Position numbers and translations under genes: made by a program. The notes beneath the pieces were generated by a model. It made no database searches. It was given only the letters and a program-made list of their open reading frames with translations, and was not told the origin of the DNA. From the NCBI GenBank assembly GCA_030268105.1, contig BSDZ01000103.1, positions 872,501 to 936,500 on the forward strand: a DNA stretch of 64,000 bases. The letters run 5' to 3'. Shown in pieces: positions 40,194-53,278 of this stretch. Position 1 is the stretch's first letter. Each line of letters starts with the position of its first letter. The stretch is from Volvox africanus. Taxonomy: Eukaryota; Chlorophyta; Chlorophyceae; Chlamydomonadales; Volvocaceae.

Positions 40194-43100
40194 ATGTTTT
40201 CAGAGCAAAGGCGTTTAGGTCGCGGCGTTTCGGATGGTTCCCGACAGCCGCCGACTTGCACAACACATTCTCGGAAAATAGCATTCCATACTGCCCAGCT
40301 CCAACATCTAATCTCGTTTAAGCGAATTCTCTTCGACCCATTTACGTCAAGGCACAAATCGGTGGGTGGATGCCTCCGCGTTTACAAAGATTTTGACGAA
40401 GCTACCTTGACCCCGAGCATTCAGGCGGAACCACATACAAGACCCATTAAGGTTTCTTCTATTCTTTATCCATGGATATTTATCTTGCTATCTTAGTTGC
40501 TGTTTGTAGGGGGCCATTGCCGTACATGGCACGTCGGGAAAAGACAACCAGTCATCCAGGCGGGTTTTTACCGAGGAAGACTCCGACGACCAACAAAGTG
40601 TGGATGTTGGCAGCTGGTGGCAAGCAGACCGGCAAACCGATGAGGCCGGACCACAACATGGGCAGCGTCATCATCTTCAGCAAAATCAGCAGGCACTGCC
40701 TCAGCTGAACCGGAACATCACTGCCCTGGCCGGGGCCCCCCGCCTCAGTCCCTTTCACAGATCGCTTGAAACCATCTCCCCGATTGGGCCCAGTACTGCT
40801 ACCAATGCTCCAATCCGCAATCGTGTCCTCGCTGCCGCTGCTGCCAGTGGTGGTGGCGGCAGTGAAGCCGACACCACTGCGTCAACGTCCCATGTACTCT
40901 TGCCGACCCCGACGGCCCCTCCAATTCCCCCAACCAGCTCAACTTCGCCCCATTCCCGCGCACTCGGTTTCTTATCAACCGCCGTGTCCGTGCTCGCCGT
41001 TGGTGCATACGTATACACCGTCATTAACCGTCGACAGGCGAGTGGCGATGCAACCGCCGGCAGCAGAACCATAGGTCAGATCCCACCGGCCGCGCCAGCG
41101 CCACCGGTGCCGCCACCGCCAACAAAGGTTATCGCCGACTCAGGGTTGTTCCGCCCGGCGAATGCGACAGGTACTGCACCTGTCAAGGCTGCAGTGAAAA
41201 CTAAAGCCAATGCGGCTGTGCTGGGATCGCTGCCGGCGCCGGCACTGGCGCCGGCGAAGACTGGCGTTGCTGGTCTGGCAGCCGCAGCCGCTGCAACAGC
41301 TCCACGGCCGGCGGCAGTTGTTGTTGGACCTGAGCAGCCAACAGCTTCACCTGCTCGAGAACATGGCTGGTGGCGCCGGCTGGCGCGAGTGTACTACATC
41401 AGTTTTGGAGCCCAGTACGGGCTCGTCCCACGGGTCCGTTTGGACGGGACCGCCGGGACGCTGGGTAGCGGCGCCGCCGCAGCCTCTGCTGCTGGCGGTG
41501 GCGGTGGCGGTGGCGGCGGCAGTGGCGTCGTACTTGCAGCGTTTGAAGACGCAGCGGACGCAGAATACGTCGCGAACTCGTTATGGGAAAACCTAGTGCA
41601 CATTGGTACGTTTCCCGCGTTTCGTGCTCATCTTACACGTAGCATCGGAATCTATCTTTAAGATTCTATAATAATTACTATCGTATCATGTCCGCACGCA
41701 TATTGTTGCTCATCATCGACTTTTTCCCAGCTCCAAAACCAATCCAGTCAAACACAATCCATTGGTTTCGCCATAAAGCTAGCACTCCAAAACTCCTGCC
41801 CTCCCAGGAGCTCAGCCCTCAGGGCCGCGGCCATCGACCATGGGCGTTCTTTCTGCCGCCCCAATCTTCCTCGAGGATCTTGCGGTGAGGTTGCGGCATT
41901 TTCAAATTTTGAATATCAGCGGTTTCGGAGCTGTTTGCGTGAAGGATTCGCCCCAAAATCTGTTTTCTATCCTTGATTTTTGAAATTCTCTCTTCCATGT
42001 GTCTTGGATGTTCGCCTTACCTTGCGTGAAATCTCGCGGCGCTAATGCCTTCCAGATATAGGTAAGGCGAACATCCAAGACGCATGGAAGAGGGTATATA
42101 TATATAGGAGGATATAAGAGGATATATATATATATATGGATGATGGATATTCAATTGACAGTAATTGATATGAGGCATGTTGTTGACCTTATGATTGCCA
42201 TGCAGGCGATGCGCGGGGCACCTGTGGAGGTAGTCCCCACAGACGGGTTACGGAAGGACGTACAACTGAGTACGGCACAGCTTGAGGTACGTCTAGTAAA
42301 TAAAACGTTTTCGGATTGGATAGACATCATCCCGGGTAGATCTGGGGATTCGTCGAGTGGCAGGCGATAGCCTATTTAGGTGACTCCACTTTGGCACTAT
42401 GTGCGGCACATTTTTTACAGTCGTCCAGTTTTCGTCGCGCTTATGAACTGCTGTACTTGTGTATTTATAAGGTCGTTCTGGCGGCGCTGGTGCGAGGTGT
42501 CTCGCCCGAGGCTGCCGCCGCTCAAGCGGAACGAGTCTTGGACGAGGCGGCAGCCGCCGCTGCCGCGGTGGAGGCTGCGGAGGCTGACGCTTCTATCCAA
42601 TCGGCGTCAGGAGCAGCACTTGGCCGCGGCGGAGGTGGCAGCGTCGCCACTGCTACCGCTACCTCTACCTCAGCCCGTGGCCGAGCTGGCACCACGGTAC
42701 GGAATCCCCTGGAGCGTACGGCAGAGGAGCGTGGCGTGAAAATAAGACTGCCGTCCAAGTTTGACTTCCCTGGGTTTGATGCTGAACGCGCATTGGAACC
42801 CACAGCTATGCCCGTGCAACAGCGGGTGCCGGCGGCGGCGGGGGCGACGGTTGAGGCTGCCGCAGCAGCGTCGGCGGCGGCGCTGGCGGATTGCCCTCCA
42901 CCACAATCAACAGACACCTCGTCAGCGACGCCGCTTCCCCCGGGAGGGGCTCCTACGGCGGCGACGACGACAACGCTACCGCAGGTGACGCCGTCGGCCG
43001 TACAGGAACCCACACTCGGCGTCCATGGCAGTGACGTTGAGGGAGATCTCCAGTACGATGTTTGGACGCCGTACGGCGGGGGAAAAGTAGTCGACACGGA

Positions 43101-44946
43101 GGCGGTGGATGTATCAGCTACAGCGGCAGCAATGGTGCCGCCGCCATCGCCGCCAGTCTCAGGCGCCGTCGGTGCAGCAGCAACCGCCGTCCCCTCGACT
43201 GCCGTACCATCCAGGGAGATGGACGAAGCGATGCGCGAGTATCAAGAGCTGGAAACGTTGTTGATGATGGCCACCAACACTCGCAGAGGCGGAGCCGCCG
43301 CCGCTGCCGTCACTGACCGACGGGGTGAATTCCGACAGGTAGCGGCGGCAGATCGCCGCAACGACGCGAGTTCTTCAATCCTGACAGCCCCGGCCCCTTC
43401 AGCCGCCGCCAATTTGAGTCCTAGTGTTTCGGAAGAGGGGAATCAGTGGCTACAGCCGTCGCAGCAGCTACAGTCGCAACAGCGGGAGGAGGGAGCGGGG
43501 GCGGAGGAGCAAGGGGAGCGGAAGTCGAGGCCGGAAAGAGCGGCGGAGATTATCGCGCAGAAGGTACGACAGGAGGAGCGAGATAAGAGGGGGGTGGAAT
43601 TCTAGTCGTCGGAAGAGCTGACTGACATGGAAATGCCGACTTTGCAAACCGTTAGGTTTTTTGTTTTGAAGAACATATATGTTTGTATAAGTGTGCCGCA
43701 CCCTTATTCGGCGTACACGTAGGGCCCAACAGACGCTGCTCTGGAGGCGGCGCTGGCGGCACTTGGGGACGTGGATGATGAGCGGACGGAGGAAAATCTC
43801 TTTGACGAGTACTTCTCAATCTTCAACAGCAGTAGCAGTGACCGTCAAGAACCAGATTCAACCAGCAGTAGCAGTGGCAGTAGGAACGGCCGGCTTCAAG
43901 GAGAAGCTGGCAGGGCGGGTAGCAGTAGCGACCTGGCGGCGGAGGTGGCAGAGGTGCAGTGGCAGCTGGCGGGTGTCGTACAGGCCGTGGCGGCGGCGCA
44001 CGCAAGCGGCTCGCCGCCGCCGGCGGACGCCACCACGACGATGCAGCGTTTGCAGCAACAGCTCCAGAACTTACAAGGGCGCCTTGCGGCAGTGCCGCCA
44101 GCGGCGACGACGCTGGCGTCAGTGTCGTCGACGACAGCAACGCCGCGATCCACCGCCGCCGCCACCGCCGCTGCAACCGCATCCAGCCGCCAATCAGGAG
44201 GTCTGTTCTCAGCGCCACCGTCATTGAAAGCTACCGGCAAGGACGTCGGTGCCGGCGGTGGCCGCGGCGGCAGCAACAAGAATGGCAATGCAGGCTTCAA
44301 AGACGCTGCAGCGTCGGCAGTACAAGCGGCGACGGCGATGAATCTTGATCCATCCACATTAGTCACGCCGTTGGGCCTGGCCGGGGGTGGTTCGACGGCC
44401 GCTAGGTCTGACGTCAGAAGAGCCTGGGGCGCTTGGAAGACAAACCGTCGTATACAGGAGGCAGAATCGACGCTGCTCAAGGCCGCGACGCGGGCTGCGA
44501 CGCTGCCGTCAGCGGAGCCCCCACTCCCTGCACCGCCGCGGGCGGCACCGTCGGCGCCGCCAGCCACGGCGGCGGGCAACGGCGACGGCGGCGGCAGTAG
44601 TGGCGGTCCTGGAGCGGATTCTGAGGTTGTCGTGGTTTTGAGTAAGCGTGTCGGGAGCAACCGGCCGCCAAAGGTACGGCACTAAATTTGGATAGGTCGA
44701 AGGGGTGGGTGAGCGGGGGATGTTGCAAGGGGTAGGGGATATGGGGATTGGGTTAGGTAAGGGGGCAGGCATGTCGGGAGTGGGGACGCAGTGGGGGAGG
44801 GGGTGGCCACTGTGATTTGGGGGCACCTTCCCAGGATGGTGTGCTAAGAAGGTAGTGGACTAGGGCATAAGGTCCCACAAATAAGGCCTTGCTCACTACA
44901 TCTGTCTGTACATTTGTCCGTACTTCGAGTGTAGAAGAATGATTTA

Positions 44947-44978
<32 letters not shown>

Positions 44979-45339
44979 ACGTATGTGCATAACTGATGAG
45001 CGGGAAAGAAGAAAGAATGATGAAGTAATATGTAACCTGCGTGGCCACATATATAGACCCGGGGCCTTTCTTTTAGTCCAAATCCGTGTAAGAGCCGCAC
45101 AACAACTTTCTGTTTAGCTGGATTTAAATTGTCATGAATTTGTTATTGGTCTCCCCCATCTCGTCACCGGGACGCATGACAGGTGGTGGAGGCGCCGGAA
45201 GCACGGCAAGACCGAGTCAAGGTATGAAACCCCACTGATCCTTAGATGTAGTACCATTAGTAAGATGATCCCGGTGATGTAGGGACTGAGGTTCAAATCA
45301 TTTATGTTAACTTAATTATAAATATATATTATATGTGTG

Positions 45340-45425
<86 letters not shown>

Positions 45426-47246
45426 CATAGATACATAGATACATAGATACATAGATACATAGATAGATACATAGGTAGATAGATAGATACATAGATACAT
45501 AGATACATAGATAGAGTGACAGATATTTGCAAACGTGTTTCGTACTGAATGGCCTATCACATATCTTGTTGCGTTTGTAAGTACTGGTGGGTACCGTACA
45601 CTATCCGAATTGTACGTTTGATTTTCCCGCGTTGCAGGAGGCGCTACGGGTATTTTCAGAGATGGGGAATGACGTTGGCGACGATGACGAGGAGGACGAG
45701 CAGCTATTTGGTCGCTCAGCATCGTTGCTGGCAGGTGCGTACCGGTCACTGCTAATAACCAATTACGACATTTGTACGGCAACTTGGTAGTTTTGGCGTT
45801 GTACATATCATTCAGTTGTGGTCTTCTTAATTTCGATTCGGTTTGCGAATTCGTTTCGTTTATATTTTCACCTATCCTCTCCATCCATACGCTGACTTTA
45901 CGTGCCTACCTTAGAGCGTTCCTACGTTCGCAAATTCCTACGTTCGTACATTCGTACATTCTGGCGTTATCCGCCTCATTTACGTGTCCAACTTCAGGAG
46001 GCCGGAAGCCGTGGTGGCAGCAGCGGTTCCAGGCGCTGTTCCTCCCCAGCATCGGCTACCCGGACGGTTCCATGGGATTCCTCCAGGTAGTGGCCGGGCC
46101 AGAGGCGTTTGGAGATAAGGGTGGAGGGGAAATACGGGGTGATAAAACCCCGTGCCGTACACGGGGTTGCCGGTATGGCTCTTAGGATAACCTGGTGGAG
46201 AGATTGCTCCGAAACCGCTATTCAGGAGGGCACTTTTCCACGCAGGTGAACGTGTCGCTCTCCGGAGACCGCCGGGATATGCGCGTGCTGGCCTTCGAAG
46301 ATCGTTCGGACTGTACGGCATGCCTTACACTCATGGCGCAATGGCCTGAGCACGAGGGGACAGAACCAAGGGTAGGAAAGGGGGTGAGGGGATTGAAGAG
46401 GGGCGGAGTAAATGCCTTGTTTGCATTTTGGGGTTTGGGGTCTGTTTTTGTATTCTGTCAGCAATATCAGCCCATCCACGACTAGACGTGTTCTTTTAGA
46501 GAAGTATTTATTTTCGCCACCAAATCTCCGTACAGTGTCCCCCCCCAACTCATTCCCCCTTCGTTTCTGAAACTCGCCTCACCTGTGGCCCCGGCCTCGT
46601 TGTCGTACGGCATCGCAGATGAGTATGATGCCAACTGAAAAGCTGTTGCAGCAATTGCAGGACATTTACGACGAGCAGGTGCGTGTCTGTGTTCTATTTT
46701 AGTTATTTTAGGTGGGTTAGTTTCTTGTGTACGATTGCACGTTACGGTCGTACGTCAATTATTCGTCACCACCACCAGCATTTCCGTCCTCCCCTCCCTC
46801 CTTTCCCTTCCTTTCTCTTCCCTTGGTGTATTGCGTATCTGGCTGACTGTCTCAGTCAATTGCTTGCTTTGCTTCGTTTTGTTCTGTTTTGCCTCCCACC
46901 CATAACCTAGGTCAATACTATAGTATAGTATAGTATCGTATAGTAGAATTTTACATCACAGCATAACACATATAGCACACATTATATAATGTTAGCCCAT
47001 ACATAATAAAAATCATATAGAAACTCAAGTCCTGGTGGTTCATCATAGTTCATTATTCCCGAAAATATATCTCCGCAGCCCGATGTCAACAGCGGCGTCA
47101 GTCGACCCCGGGGTTTAGCGGTTTTCCGGCGAGCTAAACTACCGATGCGTCCAGGGATGGGCCCCGAGGAATTCATTCAGGCAGTGGTGTATCAGCACGC
47201 CGCGCAGGTAGCGCTGGCGCGAACTGGCTATGGCTTCAATGCGTAA
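40194..47246 (+). CDS. Large Ala/Gly-rich protein with one membrane segment and a duplicated domain, unknown
   Basis: Proposed exons are 40194-40451, 40510-41605, 42162-42286, 42472-43563, 43723-44673, 45183-45221, 45638-45734, 45998-46086, 46186-46371, 46619-46678 and 47079-47246, giving 1386 residues in phase. The first 65 residues are basic and Ser/Thr/Arg-rich, like an organelle transit peptide. A membrane segment (LGFLSTAVSVLAVGAYVYTV) lies near residues 239-258. A module occurs twice: WWRRL…VVLAAFEDAADAEYVANSLWE (exon 2) followed by MRGAPVEVVPTDGL, and WWQQRF…MRVLAFEDRSDCTACLTLMAQ (exons 9-10) followed by MSMMPTEKLL. This FED-x-x-DA pattern recalls the cyanobacterial/plastid DUF3110 family, which I offer only as a lead. 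Low-complexity linkers separate the modules. Probably a chloroplast protein of unknown role. Confidence 0.7.
41990..42092 (+). ncRNA. Near-perfect 33-bp stem-loop, candidate microRNA precursor
   Basis: Arms 41990-42022 and 42060-42092 are reverse complements over 33 bases, with a single T/C difference that would be a G·U pair in RNA. The loop is 37 bases. It lies in the intron 41606-42161 of the 40-47 kb gene, in sense orientation. Such arms are long enough for a 21-nt duplex, as known for volvocine microRNAs. An inverted-repeat transposon relic is the alternative. Confidence 0.5.
44945..44974. repeat. CA microsatellite
   Basis: About 14 CA units in the intron 44674-45182. Confidence 0.9.
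45341..45512. repeat. GATA / GATACATA microsatellite
   Basis: About 21 GATA units followed by alternating GATA and CATA, in the intron 45222-45637. Confidence 0.95.
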
Positions 47247-48498
47247 TTTGCATAACCCATCCAACCCGTCCTTTCAGTACCAATACCAATATCATATAAT
47301 ATGATATATATGATATAGGAGTAAGGTGTAGGTGAAATGGGTCTTTATCTCAATAATGTTCAATAGTGTCAGGTCATATATGGCGCAATAATAACATAAA
47401 AGCAGATGTTTTTGTAGGTAGATGGTTTTGATGATATGGTTATTAAGTTTGATAGAGTTTTAGGGTTTAGACGATAGCTTCATAATGGTGCGGTTTGGGG
47501 GCGCTTGCTACTTTTGGCCTAGGAGGTGTTTGGGAAAATGAACACAGCCATGTTTCATTTATGATTATGAAGACAGAAATGCCATGAGACGACGGAGCAA
47601 TGCACATTTGTGAGGGGTGTGAGGCGTTCCCCGAAGACGAGCAGATGCTGATGACGATGCTGATGACTAATTGTGGATTGGGGCGCGCCTCTTTTAATTC
47701 AGCGGTATTTAGCAGATATTACAGCAAGAGACGTGCGCATTTGTCATAAGTGCTGCAAGGGGAGGGATGGGTTTGGCGCCAGGGTTTTATGTGTTCGAGA
47801 GAGAGTGTATGTGTGTGTGTGTATGGAGTGGACACGAGAGGCGAGTACGAAATGAAGCGTACGATTAATGTCTCGTACAACCAAGATACGGAAGACTCAA
47901 TCCGCTTTATCTCATCCTAATTGTCTTCTCGCGATCCTCAAGATCAGATCCACATCGCTTGGGGTTCGAATCCCGTTACCCTACAGCCCTTATATCTTAA
48001 TTAAGCAACAACACGAGACCCTAGACATCCAACGATTCCTCCTTCCGGTCACCTTTCCACTCTCACTGCCAAGGTCAATATTTTGAATCCAATGGGTCCG
48101 ATACGTCCCCTCCAAAACAAAGGGCACGACGTAAGAACAGCGGCCACTGAAAACCGTGACTTGGGTTCTGGCGGTTTGGCGGTTTACAGAGCATGGACCT
48201 CTTGCTCCTCTCAATGCCTCCCCCGCCCCTCTCCCTCCTCCCTCGACGCATATCCATACGTTCACTCGACCTCTGCCCAACCAAGCTCCACTTCGCATTC
48301 CTCTCTCCGTACATATTAGATAAGCGAGATGAGGGGCAGATGAGATGGAAGTACAGTACGGCCCAGCCCTACGGTTTCACCAGTGTACGACACCGGCGTT
48401 GTCCCTTCAACCCAGTCGCCATAGCCATACGCCTCCGTGTCAGTTTTGCGTCTGTCGAAAAAACGCAATTTGCCATCGTCGTCGGCGGAGTTGCTTGA
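47247..48498. other. Convergent intergenic region
   Basis: It lies between the 3' ends of the 40-47 kb gene and MIC60. It carries a TTACA (TGTAA on the minus strand) at 48184-48188, a short TTTTAGGG-like piece at 47457-47470 and a perfect Pol III B-box word (47963-47973) without a tRNA fold. No gene is seen. Confidence 0.45.
48184..48188 (-). terminator. TGTAA poly(A) signal of MIC60
   Basis: TGTAA on the minus strand, 311 bases past the MIC60 stop codon. Confidence 0.35.
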
Positions 48499-51400
48499 TT
48501 AGGCAATCGACGCCCAAGTCGCCGCCGCGTGTGCGTTGAGCGCCGACACCGATGCCTCTGCCGCGGCGCGGCGTTGTACGGCCTCGAGCCAGTCCGACGC
48601 TAGCGCCGCTGCTGCCGTACCCTGCAGCGCCGCCTCCAGCAGCTCAGCTGCCGCCGGCAGCTGGCCCGCCGCAAGCAAGGATTCCGTACGCGCCAGCGCA
48701 GCATCCACGCCACCGGAGCCGTACTTAGCATCCAAGACCTTGACCGCCTCGGACTCGTCCACCTGCCGTACGTGGGATGTGCCGACATAAATATCATCTA
48801 ATTCAAATCCAAAGCACTGAGGGATACTTTTGCGAGAAAGCGCATGTGGATATCTGCTTATTAAATATGGTTACCCTTCATGTGGTAGGGGTACTACTAC
48901 TAACTACCCTACCAACTACCCTACCGTACCCTACCAACTACCAACTACCCCAGTGAGACACGGGTTAAGCCGACAGGTCGGGTGTTGGGGCTGGTCGGGT
49001 GGCCACGGCGCTTCAAAGCGGTGTTCAAAGGCACCTAGCAAACCCATTTCCCCTAGAGCTCCGCGGCACCTTGAGCTTCGCAGCGAGGCGCGCCACCGCC
49101 ACCGCCACAATCCCCGCCCTCGTCCCGGGCAGGTGGCTGAGGGCGGACAGGTCGCCGCGCAGCCGTCGGAACTGGTGCAGCAACTCAGACCTGGAGGGGG
49201 GGGGAAAGGGGGGGAGGGGGGGAGGGGAGGGGAAAGATGGAGATGTACGATTATGATGTACGATTACGAAGGGAGGTTTTCAGAGTGCAGGAGGAAAACA
49301 GGGGCTGGGGTGGGGGGAGGGGAATGGTGGAAGAGGCCCAAAGAGGGGGCAAGGTGACCAAAACCTTACACGAAGATTGCAGCTGAAGGCGCAACCAGAG
49401 GTCTAACTTGTACTAACCGAGTTATGAAATCCTTAGACGCGGGTCGTTAGTTCGTTAGGCGGCGGTTATTTAGGGGGCTGCGGTGTGCGGCGTGTTCAAA
49501 TCGTCGGGCAGTTAGGGTGGCAGCAGAACTGTGGAGAAGATGGTGCGAGGACACGCAGGGGCCAAAGCTAGAGAATAACCTTAAGTATTGTATGCTTTAT
49601 CTGGGGAACGACGGTACGGCACCGTACGCCGTACTTACCTGGTTGACACGGGCCCGTCCGGCAGCGCCGCTACCACCGAGCCCACTAGTGGATCCGTCGC
49701 CGCCACTCCACGTAGTGCCGCCGCCGCTGGCCCTAGCGGCGCACCGCTCTCCGCGGCCGCCGCCACCGCCGCTGCGCCCGCCGCGAGCACATGGCCAGTT
49801 TGTGATGCCGCTGCCTGTCGTACACGTTCTTCATGCGCCATGCTGAGCGCCCCCACCGCCAGACGCAGCTTCTCCAGCTTCTCACCTCGCTGTACGGCAT
49901 CTGCCAGACGGGCCTTTTCCGACTCTAGGCGGGTCCGTTTCTCAGCCTGCCGAACCTGGCGGTTGGGACGAGTGGGAAGTGTACGACAAAGTAAGTCGAA
50001 GTTGAAACTCAGAGTTGTGATAAAACAACTATATAATGGTAAGGAGGAAGTGGGGATTCCTTTTCCGTACAAATTAACGACAATATATCGTACAATCATA
50101 CTCGAAAACGTGTCTGTTCATTCGTACCTCCATTTCCAGCATCTCCTTGGAAGACTCCACGACCTGTTTGAGCAGCTCCTTAAACCGTTGTACGGCAGCT
50201 TCTCCAGCAGATTGCAACTGCTCTGACCGTTGTACGGCAGCCGTTAGCTCCCCTCGGACCTGCGGGAAGCCCGGAAATGGTTTCCCACCCCCATTGGGGT
50301 GCTTAACTTAGGAAAGTGTGGAGTGAGCATGTCGTACAATTAAAGGTTCGCTCTGAGATTCGGCACCCAGTAACTAAACTGTGAGGTGTCGTACAGCTTC
50401 TTTAAGCGCTGTTACGGGCATTCAGTTGGTCTCCTGTCAGCCGCGTTGCCCACCTCCGGTCAGCCGTTTGGCTCCTCAATACACGCAACACCTATTTCCC
50501 CCCGGCCCCCGCCTCCAAACCTGAAACCCTCCTCCCCCAATTGCCCACCTCCGCCATTTGTGTTTCGTGCCACTTGGCCGCCACAGCCAAAGCCTCGAAG
50601 ATCAGCTGGGAGTCTGCCGCTGCCTGCGCCGCAACAGACACCGGCAGCAGGCAAGTAAAAAGGAATGTGTGTGTGGGGGGGAAGTGGGGGGGGGGGGGGC
50701 GAATAAACGAGACATGAAACCATTGCAGATGCGGGAGGGGGGAGGCGAGATGTGTTTGTGTCCGGCCATGCAGCGAAGGAAGTGGAACTAGATTTAGATA
50801 GAAAAAGAGAAAGAGACCCCATTAGGATAATATTGCGGAATATCTATAGCCTGAAACATCTGAAACCATAGGGCCCATCAAACAGACGCTGATTCAAATA
50901 AGTCAAGGCCGCCACAGCGAAGCCGCCACAGTGAAGCCGCTGTACGACTCACCTGCGCATAGCGCTCTGGCCACTGAGACCAGTCTGTCACCTGAGCGCC
51001 CGCGGAGGTGACGGCATGCTGTATAAGGCCCAGGGGACTGAGATCCTTGCCGTCTAACCCGAGCTTCCCCGGCGGCAGGCCCGATGGCAGCGGCGCTGAC
51101 GGTACCGCATCTGTTTGGAGGATCGCCAGCGCCGCCGCTGTCGTGGTGGCTGCAGCGGCTGACGGCGACAGTGCGGGCGCGGTTGCGGCAGGCGTCTGAG
51201 ACGGTGCCGTTGGCGCGATAATGGTGGCCGCGGGCGCTCCTTCCTTGGCGGCGGCGGCAGCGGCGGCGACGTCAACCGGCTGCGGAAGCTCTGCTGCCTG
51301 CACCGCCTCCGTTGCGTTCAGAATCGCGCCCGCCGCCTCCGTGTCTGACGGCGCCGCTGGACCCTGCGGCTGGGGAGCTGCTTCCACTGCTGCAGCTAGC

Positions 51401-52341
51401 TTCTCTGGAGCTGAAACCAGTACCGGCCCCTCCGCCTCCGCCTCTGCTGGGGGAGAGGGGGGCGGTGGCGACGGCGATGGTGATGGCGACGGCACTGCTG
51501 GCAGCGGCTGTGCCGGCTTGATGTCGGGCTCGTCGGTGGGCGCCTTCATCGCCGGTACGACAACGGGAAGTGGCGGCGCCGCCGGCGGCACGCTGGCAGC
51601 CCGGTTCTGCGGTCGCCGCTCCGCTATGAGCTCCTGCATTAGCTTCTCCACCTTCCTGTCCCACTCCTTGTCGTACTCCTACATTTGAGGTTGTTCGTAC
51701 AAACAGGGTACACCGCGCCTGAGTGGAAATCTCTGCGGCTGTGTAAACTATTTCGGAGGCAGTGGCGGGCATGATATGGAAGTTACGACACATGGAAAGG
51801 GCTTTTTCCGATTCCGGCTGCGTTCAGTCATCACCGCCGTGTCGATTCCCACATTCCACATCCTAACCTAAGTCGCAATCCTGCATCAACAACTCACCTT
51901 TTGATAGTTATAATATGCTGCAATAAGCGGCAACCCAATGATCGGAATCAACCAACCCAATCGGGAGCTGCGACTCGGAACAACGGCGGTGCCGGCACTG
52001 GCAGAACCGCCATTGCCACCGCTACCGGAGGCGGGGGCCTTCCCGGGGCCCGGGGCTTGGGGGCTGGAGCTGATGGATTTGGTGTTTGCGGCTGCGGCCC
52101 CGGTGGAAGCTCCGATCGCCGCCGCCGCCGGTGACAGAGATGGGGATGGAGAGGTGCCCGGGGGAGGGGGCGTCGCTCCAGGGGCCCCCGGCGCAAAGCC
52201 GGGTTTGGGATCTGTGGATGGCTGAGTGCTGAAGGTAGCCGCCGTAACAGCTGAGAGGCGTGTAAGGGCGGGGAGGAAGGCCGCCCTTCCGTACGAAGCC
52301 GCGAGGGAGGTCGCTGTGCGAGAGACGAGCATCATTCCCAT
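48499..52341 (-). CDS. MIC60: MIC60 / mitofilin, MICOS complex subunit
   Basis: Minus-strand exons in order are 52341-51898, 51678-50953, 50623-50549, 50259-50128, 49955-49639, 49190-49070 and 48762-48499, giving 692 residues in phase and ending at TAA. The N-terminus (MGMMLVSRTATSLAASYGRA) is a mitochondrial presequence. A membrane segment (LGWLIPIIGLPLIAAYY) ends exon 1, near residues 128-144. A long Ala/Pro-rich linker and a charged coiled coil (VRQAEKRTRLESEKARLADA) follow. The C-terminus is the mitofilin domain: ATDPLVGSVVAALP, SELLHQFRRLRGDLSALSHL, LAAKLKVDESEA, then ALARTESLLAAGQLPAAAELL and SDWLEAVQRRAAAEASV. MIC60 holds crista junctions at the inner mitochondrial membrane. An upstream in-frame ATG at 52494 would add 51 residues; the inner start is chosen because it begins the presequence. 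The gene is convergent with the gene at 40-47 kb and divergent from HPRT. Confidence 0.82.
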
Positions 52342-53278
52342 GCGCCCGCCGCGCGTTTGTAATCCGCAATGGAGTGCAAGATTGCCCAAGATTGGCTTGA
52401 GGAAACCTGCTGGTGCCGATTGCGTCGCGCGAGGTTGTGGAATCGCAGTGCCGTGCGATGATGGCCCGGCGAGAAGACCCTCCGGCTGCTGCATTAGTGC
52501 GTCTTCACAAGAGAGCTATCTACACTTAAGCTGAGCCTTAAAGCAGGTATTTTGATCGTAACGCTCTGCAGGTCACTCAATCCGTGGTCTACTTTCGCCG
52601 AGACCTTTTGTTGAAAATAAATAAGCAACCTAAGTTACTATGATTTACAAGTTGATTCTTATTTTTCTGCTAAGTGCAAAGGATATTGCCAGTTCAGCAT
52701 AGTGTTACTGATGTGCCGGCAATGCGACTAGAGTGCGCATGCCCCTGGTATCGATGTATGCGGCATCACGGCATAATGGATACAAAGCCTTAGGTATTCG
52801 CGATTGATTGAAAAGTTAGCTCGGAGGTCGGACCGTTGGTTCCGGTGCAAGTCCACGACAACTGCCCATGCATCGGAAGTGCACAAGCGGTTACGTACAT
52901 GACGCTTTACCTCCATAAGCGATATTACGTAAAGGATTTGAACTTTAAGGTGGGTTGCTTTCGGCTACCACTCAAACAATTACTCAATGAATCCCAATTC
53001 CTTACCCCATGAGCCCTCTGCTGCCAATTACTTGAGATGTTTGCTTGAGTCGTTGATGCATATGAAACTCAGCATTCATAATCATTACGGCAGCCTCACA
53101 TGTTGTGTTTCAAGAGTTGCCCGCCGGAATGTGCTTTCCACGGCTTCGCTCCCCAGACTGCAGTTTGCACTCCCAGCTTTCTGCTTTCAAATGTCCATGA
53201 TGCGTTTGTACATTCCAATAAACCATTTACAGGTCCCATATTCACTTCATTTTTACACTTCATGCAGACCCCGAAACC
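52342..53278. other. Divergent promoter region between MIC60 and HPRT
   Basis: About 0.9 kb separates the two start codons, so it should hold both promoters. I see no clear TATA box, repeat or further ORF with a recognisable product. Confidence 0.45.

Noticed and set aside
41731..41884. Open stretch between CAG and GTGAGG, first taken for exon 3 of the 40-47 kb gene
   Set aside because: Its phases (1 in, 2 out) do not fit the next exon, whereas the exon starting at 42162 joins exon 2 directly in phase and gives a sensible protein.
47900..48000. Possible tRNA or tRNA-derived SINE with a perfect B-box (GGTTCGAATCC)
   Set aside because: The T-arm stem pairs only three bases, and no acceptor, D-arm or anticodon stem can be folded.
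49035..49069. Extension of MIC60 exon 6 to the donor at 49035
   Set aside because: It would end in phase 2 and break the frame with the last exon. The donor after AAG at 49070 gives phase 0 and restores LAAKLKVDESEA.
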